Shown here: positions 17,143-25,257 of the stretch, one piece after another | Layout of the letters: every line of letters begins with the position of its first letter | Position numbering within the stretch: the first letter of the stretch is position 1 | Assembly: GCA_002385745.1 (NCBI GenBank) | Contig: DGEC01000059.1 | Location: forward strand, 1-35,453 | DNA from: Firmicutes bacterium UBA3936 | Lineage (GTDB): Bacteria > Bacillota > Dethiobacteria > Dethiobacterales > Dethiobacteraceae | Direction: 5' to 3' | DNA: 35,453 bases | Made by a program: the position numbers and the translations under genes | The notes under the pieces: model-generated | Databases searched by the model: none | What the model saw: the letters and a program-made list of their open reading frames with translations, nothing else | Told to the model about the DNA's origin: nothing

Positions 17143-17900
17143 TTGTTTTCTTCCCCTTTTCTGTCAGCGGCAAACCGCCGTTTCCTCCAAAGTAAAAGCA
17201 CAAGGGCGACCACAATAAAAATAGCGCTCATTACCTGTCCTGCCCGCAAGCTTCCCCAGTACAGTGTGTCGGCCCTCAGCCATTCAATGAAGAAGCGGCC
17301 GACAGAATATCCAATGAGGTAGCGCAGGAAAATGCCGCCGGGCATCTTTACCTTTTTGCTGATATAGATCAAATAGGCAAAAACTATTAAATTCCAGGCA
17401 AATTCATAAAAAAATATCGGGTGGCGGAATTCACCGTCTATATACAGGGCCCAGGGCAGATCGGTGGGCACACCGTAGGCTTCCTGGTTAAAATAGTTGC
17501 CCCAGCGCCCGACAGCCTGACCCAAAATCAGGGCCGGGGCGCAAATATCGGCCAGTGTCCAAAAATTCAGCTTCCTAATCCAGCTAAAAAGTATACAGAC
17601 TATTATGGCAGCCAGGATCGCCCCGTGAATGGAAAGTCCCCCCAGGCGGATGTTAATCATATCCCGCCAGTTGCCGGCGAAGGAATCCCAGTTGATAATC
17701 ACAAAAGCAAGCCGGGCGCCAATTACTCCTGCAGGAACGGCTACCAGGGCAAAATTAAGCAATTCATCCTGGCTTATGCCGTACTTTTCCGTCCTGGCAA
17801 AGGCAACGGCGGTGCCTAAAATCAGCCCCAGGCTGATTACTACCCCGTACCAATAGATGGGGACGCCAAACACGTAAAAAGCAACAGGGTTCACATTCAT
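17139..17900 (-). CDS. lgt: prolipoprotein diacylglyceryl transferase
   Basis: This 253-residue membrane enzyme transfers diacylglycerol from phosphatidylglycerol to the lipobox cysteine of prolipoproteins. About seven hydrophobic segments are visible. The signature G-R-W-G-N-Y-F-N-Q-E-A-Y-G lies near residues 132-144, H-P-I-F-F-Y-E near 165-171, and a late G-R-F-F-I-E-W-L-R. It overlaps its neighbours on both sides by four bases (ATGA with ogt upstream and with aroC downstream). The link to aroC is positional rather than functional. Confidence 0.95.
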   Translation of the reverse strand: MNVNPVAFYVFGVPIYWYGVVISLGLILGTAVAFARTEKYGISQDELLNFALVAVPAGVIGARLAFVIINWDSFAGNWRDMINIRLGGLSIHGAILAAIIVCILFSWIRKLNFWTLADICAPALILGQAVGRWGNYFNQEAYGVPTDLPWALYIDGEFRHPIFFYEFAWNLIVFAYLIYISKKVKMPGGIFLRYLIGYSVGRFFIEWLRADTLYWGSLRAGQVMSAIFIVVALVLLLWRKRRFAADRKGEENK

Positions 17901-18427
17901 TCCCGATACCTCCCGCGCAATCCTTCAAGATTAAGCAGCTTTTTTTTCAAGTCGAGGCCGCCGCCAAATCCCCCAAGAGACATGTCACTTGCCAGGACAC
18001 GGTGACAGGGAATAACCACCGGGGTACGGTTATGAGCCATAGCCTGACCCACTGCCCTGGCCGCCCGCGGAGACCCGGCCGCCCGGGCAAGGGCTCCGTA
18101 GCTGACAGTCTTCCCGTAGGGGATCTTGGCAGCAGCGGAGAGTGCCCGCCTGTAAAAGGGCGGATAGCCCGAATAGTCCACGGGAGCAGTAAAAGAAACC
18201 TCTTCACCATTGAAATAAGCCTGCAAATCAAAAGCCAGCTTCTGCAGCCAGGCCGGATCTGAACTGCCCACCTCCAGGCAGCTACAGGCGGAAGCCTCTT
18301 CCGGCAACTGCAGGGCATAAAGGCCTTCTTCCGTATAAGCCACGGGTATTTCCCCCGCACAGGTCGTTATCCGCCGCCAGACCGGCCGGCTGCCGCTGTT
18401 TTTACATTTTTCCATCAGTAATTTCAT
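17897..18427 (-). CDS. ogt: methylated-DNA--protein-cysteine methyltransferase
   Basis: This 176-residue suicide repair protein takes the alkyl group from O6-alkylguanine onto its active-site cysteine. The I-P-C-H-R-V motif with the acceptor Cys lies near residues 138-143. It is preceded by the DNA-binding region I-P-Y-G-K-T-V-S-Y-G-A-L-A with the conserved G-S-P-R-A-A-R-A-V-G-Q-A-M segment, and followed by G-G-F-G-G-G. The exact start is uncertain, as no clear ribosome site precedes the first ATG. It is separated from hisJ by about 80 non-coding bases without a terminator. Confidence 0.93.
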   Translation of the reverse strand: MKLLMEKCKNSGSRPVWRRITTCAGEIPVAYTEEGLYALQLPEEASACSCLEVGSSDPAWLQKLAFDLQAYFNGEEVSFTAPVDYSGYPPFYRRALSAAAKIPYGKTVSYGALARAAGSPRAARAVGQAMAHNRTPVVIPCHRVLASDMSLGGFGGGLDLKKKLLNLEGLRGRYRE

Positions 18428-18507
18428 CCCCGTTCCAAAAGCAAACTATTCGCAGCTACAGAAACAATGGGCGACACCTTTTTGCAATCTCAATAATAAC
18501 AGAACTT

Positions 18508-19314
18508 TTAAACCGGCGGCAAGGGGCACATTGTCCGCCTCCTGCCGGAAAAAACGGCAATTTCCCGAAAACCCAGCCGCCGGAGAATACGCACCGCACG
18601 ATCAAGGTCCCGGCCGGCATCCCGGACACTGTGAGCATCGGACCCTAAAGTGACCGGCACTCCCAGTTCCCGGCATTTCTGCAAAAATGCCGGCCCCGGA
18701 TAAGCTTCCCCCACCGGAGCACGCCAGCCTGAAGTATTGAATTCTACACAAATACCGGTTTCCTTCAGCACCCGACAGGTTTTATCAATTATTTCCGTCC
18801 AGTCTCCGGGTGGGAAATAGCCGAACTTTTTAATGACATCAAGGTGTCCCACTATATCAAAGAGGCCCGATTCAGCCAGGCGGCAAATCGCGGCAAAATA
18901 CTGCCGGTACAGTTCCATAATATCTTTACCCGCATACAAATCCCGCCGGCCCGGATGGGTAAAATCCCAGCCATCGAGATAGTGCACCGAACCGATCAGG
19001 TAATCAAAATCATATCCGGCCAGGACTTGTGCCGCAGTCTCTTCCCTGCCCGGGAAATAGTCCACTTCAGCACCAATCTTGACGGGGATGTCCACAGTTT
19101 GCTGCAGTTCCTTTATTTCGGCAAAATAACCTTCCAGTTCTTCTGCAGCCATGCTTATCCCCTTTTTCCGGGCTTCACCCAAAAGTTCGAGCGGAAAATG
19201 GTCGGCGAATCCTACTTCTTCCACACCTCTTTTTCGGGCTGTGGCCAGGTATTCCGCCATTTCGCCTGTGGCGTGGCCGCAGCGGCTGGTATGCAGGTGA
19301 TAGTCAACAATCAT
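18508..19314 (-). CDS. hisJ: histidinol-phosphatase, PHP family
   Basis: This 268-residue PHP-superfamily metal phosphoesterase probably converts L-histidinol phosphate to histidinol, filling the phosphatase step not covered by the monofunctional HisB here. Motifs are D-Y-H-L-H-T-S-R-C-G-H at residues 4-14, G-F-A-D-H-F-P, G-A-E-V-D-Y-F-P-G, I-G-S-V-H-Y-L, G-H-L-D-V-I-K and G-S-D-A-H-S. ATG 19312-19314 is chosen because GAGGAG lies 7 bases upstream and residue 4 starts the PHP motif; a longer frame extends to 19374. It overlaps the hisIE stop. A different PHP phosphatase activity is possible, but the context supports HisJ/HisK. Confidence 0.92.
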   Translation of the reverse strand: MIVDYHLHTSRCGHATGEMAEYLATARKRGVEEVGFADHFPLELLGEARKKGISMAAEELEGYFAEIKELQQTVDIPVKIGAEVDYFPGREETAAQVLAGYDFDYLIGSVHYLDGWDFTHPGRRDLYAGKDIMELYRQYFAAICRLAESGLFDIVGHLDVIKKFGYFPPGDWTEIIDKTCRVLKETGICVEFNTSGWRAPVGEAYPGPAFLQKCRELGVPVTLGSDAHSVRDAGRDLDRAVRILRRLGFREIAVFSGRRRTMCPLPPV

Positions 19315-19942
19315 TGTTTTTCTCCTCTTTATCAGGCCGGTGGCGCCGCGCCAACTCGGACGAAATTTCCGCAAGTGTTATATTTTTGGCCGCCAAAAGT
19401 ACAAGCAAATGGAAAAGCAGGTCTCCGCACTCGTAGATCAATTCATCTCTCCCTTCATTCTTGGCGGCAATAATTACTTCCCCGGCTTCTTCAGCTATCT
19501 TTTTTAAAATCCTGTCCAGCCCCTGACTTAAAAGCCCGGCAACATAGGACCCTTCCGGCATCTCTGCCTTTCGCTCTGCAATGATCCTCTCCAGTTCCGG
19601 CAAAAAGCTGCCCTCCGGGGCAGCGCCCCGCGTGTGCAGTTTCCTGTAAAAACAGCTTGCAGCACCGGTATGGCAGGCGCTGCCCTGCTGTTCCACCTGT
19701 ATCAGCAGGGCATCGGCGTCACAATCATAAGCAATGCTGCGGACAGCCTGGGTATGACCCGATGTCTCCCCCTTGTGCCACAATTTACGGCGGCTCCTGC
19801 TGTAAAACCAGGTTTCACCGGCCTCAAGGGTTTTTTGCAGCGCTTCTTCATTCATATAGGCCAGCATCAGAACACGGCCGTCCCGGGCATCCTGGACAAT
19901 GGCAGGAATTAAGCCGTTTTCATCATACTTCAGTTTTTGCAC
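19304..19942 (-). CDS. hisIE: phosphoribosyl-AMP cyclohydrolase / phosphoribosyl-ATP pyrophosphatase
   Basis: This 212-residue bifunctional enzyme covers histidine steps 2 and 3. The N-terminal HisI domain (to about 110) has the zinc-site segments W-H-K-G-E-T-S-G-H-T-Q, D-C-D-A-D-A-L-L and C-H-T-G. The C-terminal HisE all-alpha domain (about 118-205) has E-E-A-G-E-V-I-I-A-A-K-N and L-I-Y-E-C-G-D-L-L-F-H. The start is GTG 19940-19942, inside the end of hisF. Confidence 0.96.
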   Translation of the reverse strand: MQKLKYDENGLIPAIVQDARDGRVLMLAYMNEEALQKTLEAGETWFYSRSRRKLWHKGETSGHTQAVRSIAYDCDADALLIQVEQQGSACHTGAASCFYRKLHTRGAAPEGSFLPELERIIAERKAEMPEGSYVAGLLSQGLDRILKKIAEEAGEVIIAAKNEGRDELIYECGDLLFHLLVLLAAKNITLAEISSELARRHRPDKEEKNNDC

Positions 19943-20699
19943 CTCTAACAGGCACCCCCCTTTCGGCCAGATAACTCTTGACTTCCATTATACTCAGCTG
20001 CCGGTAGTGAAAAACGGAGGCCGCAAGGGCGGCAGCCGCCTTCCCCTCCGTCAGCACTTGATAAAAATGTTCCGGTTCTCCCGCTCCCCCGGACGCAATC
20101 ACGGGGAGAGCGGCGGCTTCAGCTACGGCCGCCGTCAGTTGAATATCATAGCCGTCATTTGTACCGTCGCGGTCCATGCTGGTCAGGAGAACCTCACCGG
20201 CGCCGCGGCGCCGTCCTTCCTCCGCCCAGGCCAAAACCGCCTTCCCTGTCGGCTTTGTGCCGCCGCGGGTGTAAACCTCCCAGGTTCCCATGTCTGCATT
20301 CCATCTGGCATCAATGGCCAGCACAATGCGGTCGGAACCGTAACTGCCGGCCAGTTCACTGATCAAAGCGGGGTTTTCCAGCGCGGCAGTATTCAGGGAC
20401 ACTTTATCGGCACCGGCAGTTAAAATCTCACGCACATCTTCCGGGCTTTTGATACCCCCGCCCACAATAAAAGGAAGGGAAATCTCTTCCGCCACATGCC
20501 GCACCACATCCAGCATTGCTTTCCGCCCCTCCCGGGTCGCGGCAATATCCAGCAGGACCAGCTCATCGGCCCCTGCCCTGTCGTAGTATCTCGCCAGTTC
20601 CACCGGATCGCCCGCATCCTTAAGATCAATAAACTGCTTTCCTTTTACAACCCTGCCTTCCTTAACATCAAGACAGGGAATTATTCTTTTGGCTGTCAT
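19923..20699 (-). CDS. hisF: imidazole glycerol phosphate synthase, cyclase subunit
   Basis: This 258-residue TIM barrel takes ammonia from HisH to make imidazole glycerol phosphate and AICAR. The catalytic aspartates lie in P-C-L-D-V-K-E-G-R (Asp11 region) and S-M-D-R-D-G-T-N-D-G-Y-D (Asp130 region). Phosphate-binding G-G-G-I-K-S and A-S-G-G-A-G loops are present. It overlaps hisA upstream and hisIE downstream. Its partner HisH is not encoded in this window. Confidence 0.97.
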   Translation of the reverse strand: MTAKRIIPCLDVKEGRVVKGKQFIDLKDAGDPVELARYYDRAGADELVLLDIAATREGRKAMLDVVRHVAEEISLPFIVGGGIKSPEDVREILTAGADKVSLNTAALENPALISELAGSYGSDRIVLAIDARWNADMGTWEVYTRGGTKPTGKAVLAWAEEGRRRGAGEVLLTSMDRDGTNDGYDIQLTAAVAEAAALPVIASGGAGEPEHFYQVLTEGKAAAALAASVFHYRQLSIMEVKSYLAERGVPVRGAKTEV

Positions 20700-21429
20700 C
20701 GGGCATCCCTCCTGCTATCCGTAAAGCTTCCCGCAAAGCAAGGCGCTCCGTATAAAGGGCCTGTCCCGCTATCACGCCGCTTACTCCAAGGGGTTTAAGG
20801 GGCAAAAGCCTGCGAATATCTTCCGGACCGGACACGCCGCCGGAAGCGATGATGCTTTGCGGCACAGCCGTCGCCAGCTCCCGCAGGGCTTCGATGTTCG
20901 GGCCTTGCAGGGTGCCGTCCCTTTTAATATCGGTATAAACTATTTCCTTTACTCCCAGGTCCCACATCTGCTGCGCCAGAGACTCCGCCGCAAGCGGAGT
21001 GTCTTCCTGCCAGCCGCGGATGGCCACGCGGCCGCCCCGGGCATCAATACCGACAATAATCCGCCCCGGATACTGCCGGCAAAGCTCGGCTACAATTTCC
21101 GGATTTGTTACGGCTGCCGTGCCGATTATTACCCGGGAAACACCCCTGTCCAGGAGGTCAGCCGCCGCCTCAATACTGCGGATGCCGCCGCCGACCTGGA
21201 CCGGCACAGACACCGTCTTGACAATTTTTTCAATAACACCGGCATTTTTCATCTTCCCGGCAAAGGCGCCGTCCAAATCCACCAGGTGGAGACGGCCTGC
21301 ACCTTCAGCTTCCCAGCGGCGGGCCGCTTCCACCGGATCTTCATGGTAAACAGTTTCCCTTGCCGGATCCCCGTGCACCAGGCGTACGCAGCGCCCCTCC
21401 CGGATGTCAACAGCGGGAATTATTAACAT
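20668..21429 (-). CDS. hisA: ProFAR isomerase (HisA)
   Basis: This 253-residue TIM barrel isomerises ProFAR to PRFAR (histidine step 4). Catalytic aspartates lie in I-P-A-V-D-I-R-E-G-R-C-V-R-L and Y-T-D-I-K-R-D-G-T-L-Q-G-P-N, with phosphate loops G-G-G-I-R-S and A-S-G-G-V-S. HisA and HisF are told apart by I-P-A-V-D versus P-C-L-D and by the neighbouring order. The 3' end overlaps hisF by 32 bases. Confidence 0.97.
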   Translation of the reverse strand: MLIIPAVDIREGRCVRLVHGDPARETVYHEDPVEAARRWEAEGAGRLHLVDLDGAFAGKMKNAGVIEKIVKTVSVPVQVGGGIRSIEAAADLLDRGVSRVIIGTAAVTNPEIVAELCRQYPGRIIVGIDARGGRVAIRGWQEDTPLAAESLAQQMWDLGVKEIVYTDIKRDGTLQGPNIEALRELATAVPQSIIASGGVSGPEDIRRLLPLKPLGVSGVIAGQALYTERLALREALRIAGGMPDDSQKNNSLS

Positions 21430-21453
21430 TCTGCAAGCCTCCCGAATCCGCAG

Positions 21454-22044
21454 TTATAATATACCTTTAGTCGAAGGAATTCCCCGGACACGTTCATCCC
21501 GCCGGGAAGCTTCGTCCAGGGCTCTCCCCAGCGCCTTAAACAGGGCTTCGATTTTATGGTGGGTATTGCGCCCGTTAAGCAGTTTGACATGCAGGGTGCA
21601 CCGCGCCCGGCTGACAAAAGCCTGCAGGAAATCCTCCACCAGTTCCGTATCAAAGCTGCCCAGGCGGGCTGCAGCCAAGGGCAGATCAAATACAAGATAC
21701 GGGCGTCCCGAAAAATCCGCCGCCACCAGTACCAGGGCTTCATCCATCGGCAGGATAATGCTGCCGTAGCGCTTGATTCCCGCCCGGTCGCCCAGGGCAT
21801 CGTCAAAGGCCTGGCCCAGTACCAGCCCGATGTCTTCCACCAGGTGGTGGGCATCCACCTCCAGGTCCCCTTCCGCTTTCAGAACGATATCAAAACAGCC
21901 GTGGCTGCAAAAGAGTGTCAGCATGTGTTCGAAAAAGGGTATGCCACACTCCACTTCCGCCCGGCCGGACCCGTCCAGAAGCAGGGACAGGCTGACATTT
22001 GTTTCAGACGTTTTGCGCATAACTCTACTCTCTCTTTTTTGCAA
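21454..22044 (-). CDS. hisB: imidazoleglycerol-phosphate dehydratase
   Basis: This 196-residue monofunctional IGP dehydratase has the manganese-binding segments F-F-E-H-M-L near residue 40, D-A-H-H-L-V-E-D near 66, and N-T-H-H-K-I-E-A-L-F-K-A near 158. TTG 22042-22044 is chosen as the start because AAGGAGG lies 7 bases upstream. The added N-terminal R-E-S-R-V-x-R-K-T-S-E-T also matches the usual start of HisB proteins; the internal ATG at 22020 has a weaker site. No phosphatase domain is fused, consistent with a separate hisJ. It lies directly before hisA with 24 bases between, leaving no room for hisH. Confidence 0.96.
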   Translation of the reverse strand: MQKRESRVMRKTSETNVSLSLLLDGSGRAEVECGIPFFEHMLTLFCSHGCFDIVLKAEGDLEVDAHHLVEDIGLVLGQAFDDALGDRAGIKRYGSIILPMDEALVLVAADFSGRPYLVFDLPLAAARLGSFDTELVEDFLQAFVSRARCTLHVKLLNGRNTHHKIEALFKALGRALDEASRRDERVRGIPSTKGIL

Positions 22045-23317
22045 GGAACTCCCTCCTTATTGCCACCGCCCGGCTGTGGGCCGTCAGGCCTTCCGTCACC
22101 GCAAGCCTTTCCACAGCCGGGGCATCCCGCAGTAAAGCCTCCGGGGGGTAATAGATAATACTGCTTTTTTTTATGAAATCATCAACGGAAAGCACCGAAG
22201 AAAAACGGCCTGTGCCTGCCGTGGGCAAAACATGATTCGGCCCTGCCCAGTAGTCGCCAATGGGCTCCGGAGTATAAGCCCCCAGAAAAACCGCCCCGGC
22301 ATTTCTTACCTGCCCCAGCAGTTTCCAGGGATCCTGCACCAGCAGTTCCAGATGCTCCGGCGCCAAAAGGTTTACTATTTCCACGGCCTCCGAGAGCGTC
22401 TCCACCAAAACTACCGTCCCCTGCTCCGCCAGAGAAAGGCGGGCTGTCTCCTGCCGTTCCAGGCCTTTACACTGGCGCTCCAGTTCAGCCGGCAGCTCTT
22501 CCGCCAGCTGCCTGGATGTGGTCACACAGTAAGCGGCGGCCAGCGGGTCATGCTCCGCCTGCGACAGCATATCGGCCGCCACAAAATCGAGCCGGGCTGT
22601 TTCATCGGCAACCACCAGAATCTCGCTGGGGCCCGCCGGCATATCAATCCCCACCAGCCCGGCCACCTCCTGCTTGGCCAAAGTAACATAGAGATTGCCC
22701 GGCCCCACAATTTTATCCACCGCCGGTATTGTTTCCGTCCCATAGGCAAGGGCGGCAACGGCCTGGGCGCCGCCGCATTTGTAAACGGCATCGGCTCCCG
22801 CTATTCTTGCCGCCGCCAGGGTATAGGGATTCACCGTCCCGTCACGGCCGGGAGGCGTCACCATGACTACCTCGTCGACCCCGGCAACGCGGGCAGGAAT
22901 CACCGTCATTAAAACCGTTGAAGGATAGGCGGCGGCTCCGCCGGGAACATAAACACCGACACGTTTAAGGGGGGTTATCCTCTGACCGGTAATAACGCCG
23001 TCCGGGGCGCAATCCAGCCAGGAGCGGCGCAGCTGCCGGGCATGAAAGGCACGGATATTTTCCGCCGCTTGACGCAGGTCGTCTATAATACGGCTGTCCG
23101 CCTTGACCAATGCGGCGGTAAACTCCTCCTCGCTTGCCCGCAGGGACAAAAGCCGTACGCCGTCAAACTTTTCCGTATAAGCAAGTACGGCCCCGTCCCC
23201 TTCCTGCCGCACGGCGGCCAGTATCTCACGCACAGCCTGCAGGGCTTCCGGGTAGTCTCCAAGCCTCCGCCTGCGAAACTGCTTTTTAAATGTCTCCCCG
23301 TCATAAAGCTTAATCAT
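22025..23317 (-). CDS. hisD: histidinol dehydrogenase
   Basis: This 430-residue zinc enzyme oxidises histidinol to histidine in two NAD-dependent steps, the end of the pathway. Visible signatures are Y-V-P-G-G-A-A-A-Y-P-S-T-V, D-M-P-A-G-P-S-E-I-L-V-V-A-D, L-S-Q-A-E-H-D-P (metal/catalytic region), A-P-E-H-L-E-L and N-H-V-L-P-T-A-G-T-G-R-F. Its ATG overlaps the hisG stop (ATGA). Confidence 0.97.
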   Translation of the reverse strand: MIKLYDGETFKKQFRRRRLGDYPEALQAVREILAAVRQEGDGAVLAYTEKFDGVRLLSLRASEEEFTAALVKADSRIIDDLRQAAENIRAFHARQLRRSWLDCAPDGVITGQRITPLKRVGVYVPGGAAAYPSTVLMTVIPARVAGVDEVVMVTPPGRDGTVNPYTLAAARIAGADAVYKCGGAQAVAALAYGTETIPAVDKIVGPGNLYVTLAKQEVAGLVGIDMPAGPSEILVVADETARLDFVAADMLSQAEHDPLAAAYCVTTSRQLAEELPAELERQCKGLERQETARLSLAEQGTVVLVETLSEAVEIVNLLAPEHLELLVQDPWKLLGQVRNAGAVFLGAYTPEPIGDYWAGPNHVLPTAGTGRFSSVLSVDDFIKKSSIIYYPPEALLRDAPAVERLAVTEGLTAHSRAVAIRREFLAKKRE

Positions 23318-23961
23318 GACTGCACCTCTTTTCCGGCTAGCGCCCGGCTTAATGCTTCCACCAGTGCGGCAATCCTTTTCCCCTTAACCTGATAGCTGCC
23401 CGGATTGGCAACCAGGCGGGCGGTTATCCGGGCAATTATTTCCCTTTCCACAAGATTGTTTTCGGCCAGTGTCCTGCCGGTGGAAACCAAATCCACAATT
23501 ACGTCCGCCAGTTTCAGCAGGGGAGCAAGCTCCACTGAACCGTGCAGCTTGATAACTTCACATTGCTTGCCCTGCTGCTGAAAATAACGTTTGGCCACCC
23601 GCGGGTATTTGGTTGCCACATACCCGCCCGTAAAGCTGCCGCCGCCTTTTTTCCCGGCCACGGACAGGCGGCAGGCTCCCAGCTTTAAATCCAGCAGTTC
23701 ATAAAGTTCCTTTTCTTCTTCCAAAAGCACATCCTTGCCCACCACTCCCAGGTCGGCCGCCCCGTATTCCACATAAGTGGGAATATCGGTGGGTTTTGCC
23801 AGAACAAAACGCATTTTGTTCCTGTTATCGCTAAAAATCAGTTTCCTTGTTTTCTCCCGCAATACACTGCAGTCAATACCTGCAGCCTCCAGCAAATCCA
23901 GGGTTGGCGGAAGGATGCGCCCTTTGGCCAAAGCAATGGTTAACCACTCATTTGCCGTCAT
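23314..23961 (-). CDS. hisG: ATP phosphoribosyltransferase, short-form catalytic subunit
   Basis: This 215-residue enzyme carries out the first, committed step of histidine synthesis. A-L-A-K-G-R-I at the N-terminus, G-A-A-D-L-G-V-V-G-K-D and the PRPP-binding segment D-V-I-V-D-L-V-S-T-G-R-T-L are present. The length is that of the short form, which lacks the C-terminal ACT-like regulatory domain and needs HisZ, encoded immediately upstream. ATG 23959-23961 (AAGGGG 8 bases upstream) is chosen; an in-frame GTG at 23967 with AAGGAG 10 bases upstream is nearly as good. Confidence 0.95.
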   Translation of the reverse strand: MTANEWLTIALAKGRILPPTLDLLEAAGIDCSVLREKTRKLIFSDNRNKMRFVLAKPTDIPTYVEYGAADLGVVGKDVLLEEEKELYELLDLKLGACRLSVAGKKGGGSFTGGYVATKYPRVAKRYFQQQGKQCEVIKLHGSVELAPLLKLADVIVDLVSTGRTLAENNLVEREIIARITARLVANPGSYQVKGKRIAALVEALSRALAGKEVQS

Positions 23962-25180
23962 TTTCACCGCCCCTTAACTCCTTCTCCAGAGCACCGTCCC
24001 CGGTATAATAGAACAGCCGGCAGGCTCCAAGTCCCGCAGCTTCCTGCTCAGCCTGCGAAAAGGCCGCCTCTGCGGTGGCAACAACGGCGTTTATCCCCCG
24101 GGCGCGCTGCTTGAGAGCGGCGGCAATAGCCGCGGCCCTTCCCCCTTTGCCGTAGGCCAGGTAGCTTAACTCTTCGGCCGGCGGCAATTTTTGCTGCCTT
24201 TGCAGAACCGCAAGCAGATGGTCAATATTAATGGCAAATCCCACTGCCGGCATATCGGGACCGAAGTTGACAAACAGCCTGTCATAACGACCGCCGCCGC
24301 AAAGAGGATAGCCAAACCCGCTCGTATAGCCTTCAAAAACCATGCCGGTATAGTAATCCAGCATGCGGACCAGGCCCAGATCCAGGGTGACATAGCTGTC
24401 TGCACCGTAATCCTCCAGGACTTCCCAGACTGACTGCAGCGCCGCAAGCATTGCCGTCCCCCGCCCGGGAGGCAGCAGTTCCCGGGCGGCGGCAAAAACT
24501 TCCGCTCCGCCCCGCAGGTGCGGAACCTGCAGTATACTCCTGCCTGCCTCCTCACTTATCTTCATCCTTTTTACTTCTTCCTGCAGGGCAACAAAATCTT
24601 TCTTGGAAAAAAGCAGTTTTATTCTTGCCGCCTCATCCGGGCCAAGCCCGTGGGCAGCAAGCAGGGTATCGAGAAAACCTATATGCCCGAGACAAAGAAC
24701 AAAATCCTCCAGGCCCGAAGCCAAAAAAACCTCCACGGCCAGGGCAATAATTTCCGCATCGCTGCAGGCGGAATCATCACCGATTAACTCCACCCCGGCC
24801 TGTGTTGTCTCCCGCTGTTTGCCCTGCTCACCGGCATTATAGCGGAATATTTCACCCCCGTAGCAAAGCCGGAGCGGCTTTGGAGCATTTGCAAAATGCA
24901 TAGCCGCGACCCTCGCCAGCGGCAGGGTGTAATCAGGGCGCAGTACAAGCGTTTTCCCATATTCATCAAAAAAACGGAAAACATTGTCCCTTAATTCCGC
25001 TTTCATCCCGGCAGTAAAACTGTCACTATACTCAAAAGCCGGTGTGGACACCTCCCGGTACCCCCAACGGCTGAAAATATCCTGAATTAAAGCGCCAAGC
25101 TTTCTTTTCTGCCGGGCCGTATCCGGCAAAAGATCCCGGACACCTTCCGGAATTAGCAGCCTTTGTAGCTTCTCATTCAT
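23948..25180 (-). CDS. hisZ: ATP phosphoribosyltransferase regulatory subunit (HisZ)
   Basis: This 410-residue paralogue of histidyl-tRNA synthetase serves as the regulatory and activating subunit of the short HisG. Class II synthetase-like segments are P-E-G-V-R-D-L-L-P, F-E-Y-S-D-S-F, L-R-P-D-Y-T-L-P-L-A-R and a motif-3-like G-G-G-R-Y-D-R-L. The C-terminal part is short and poorly conserved, unlike the anticodon-binding domain of a true HisS. ATG 25178-25180 is chosen because GGAG lies 8 bases upstream. It is the first gene of the histidine run and overlaps hisG. Confidence 0.94.
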   Translation of the reverse strand: MNEKLQRLLIPEGVRDLLPDTARQKRKLGALIQDIFSRWGYREVSTPAFEYSDSFTAGMKAELRDNVFRFFDEYGKTLVLRPDYTLPLARVAAMHFANAPKPLRLCYGGEIFRYNAGEQGKQRETTQAGVELIGDDSACSDAEIIALAVEVFLASGLEDFVLCLGHIGFLDTLLAAHGLGPDEAARIKLLFSKKDFVALQEEVKRMKISEEAGRSILQVPHLRGGAEVFAAARELLPPGRGTAMLAALQSVWEVLEDYGADSYVTLDLGLVRMLDYYTGMVFEGYTSGFGYPLCGGGRYDRLFVNFGPDMPAVGFAINIDHLLAVLQRQQKLPPAEELSYLAYGKGGRAAAIAAALKQRARGINAVVATAEAAFSQAEQEAAGLGACRLFYYTGDGALEKELRGGENDGK

Positions 25181-25195
25181 TGACAACACTCCACT

Positions 25196-25231
25196 TACTT
25201 TAATACGTTAAAGAGTTAACGTATTAAAGTA
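25196..25231. promoter_or_regulatory. 36-bp inverted repeat, probable operator of the histidine operon
   Basis: TACTTTAATACGTTAA (25196-25211), AGAG, and its exact reverse complement (25216-25231) form a perfect 16+4+16 dyad. It covers the end of the -10 box and the expected start site (about 25221). Most of one arm therefore lies upstream of the transcript, so an RNA hairpin could not form fully. This points to a DNA site for a dimeric regulator rather than an attenuator. Confidence 0.75.
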
Positions 25232-25257
25232 TACTACAGCCAAAACTGTTTTGTCAA
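25228..25257 (-). promoter_or_regulatory. putative promoter of the hisZ operon
   Basis: On the minus strand, TTGACA (25252-25257) and TATACT (25228-25233) are separated by 18 bases. The -35 box overlaps the stop codon of the upstream radical SAM gene, and the -10 box overlaps the inverted repeat. Confidence 0.78.

Noticed and set aside
18428..18507. gap between hisJ and ogt as a transcription-unit boundary
   Set aside because: No stem with a T-run and no convincing promoter pair was found, so the run is treated as continuous but unproven.
25181..25257. possible T-box or His leader peptide for the his operon
   Set aside because: The leader is only about 40 bases, has no T-box sequence and no His-codon run. 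A DNA operator explains the dyad better.
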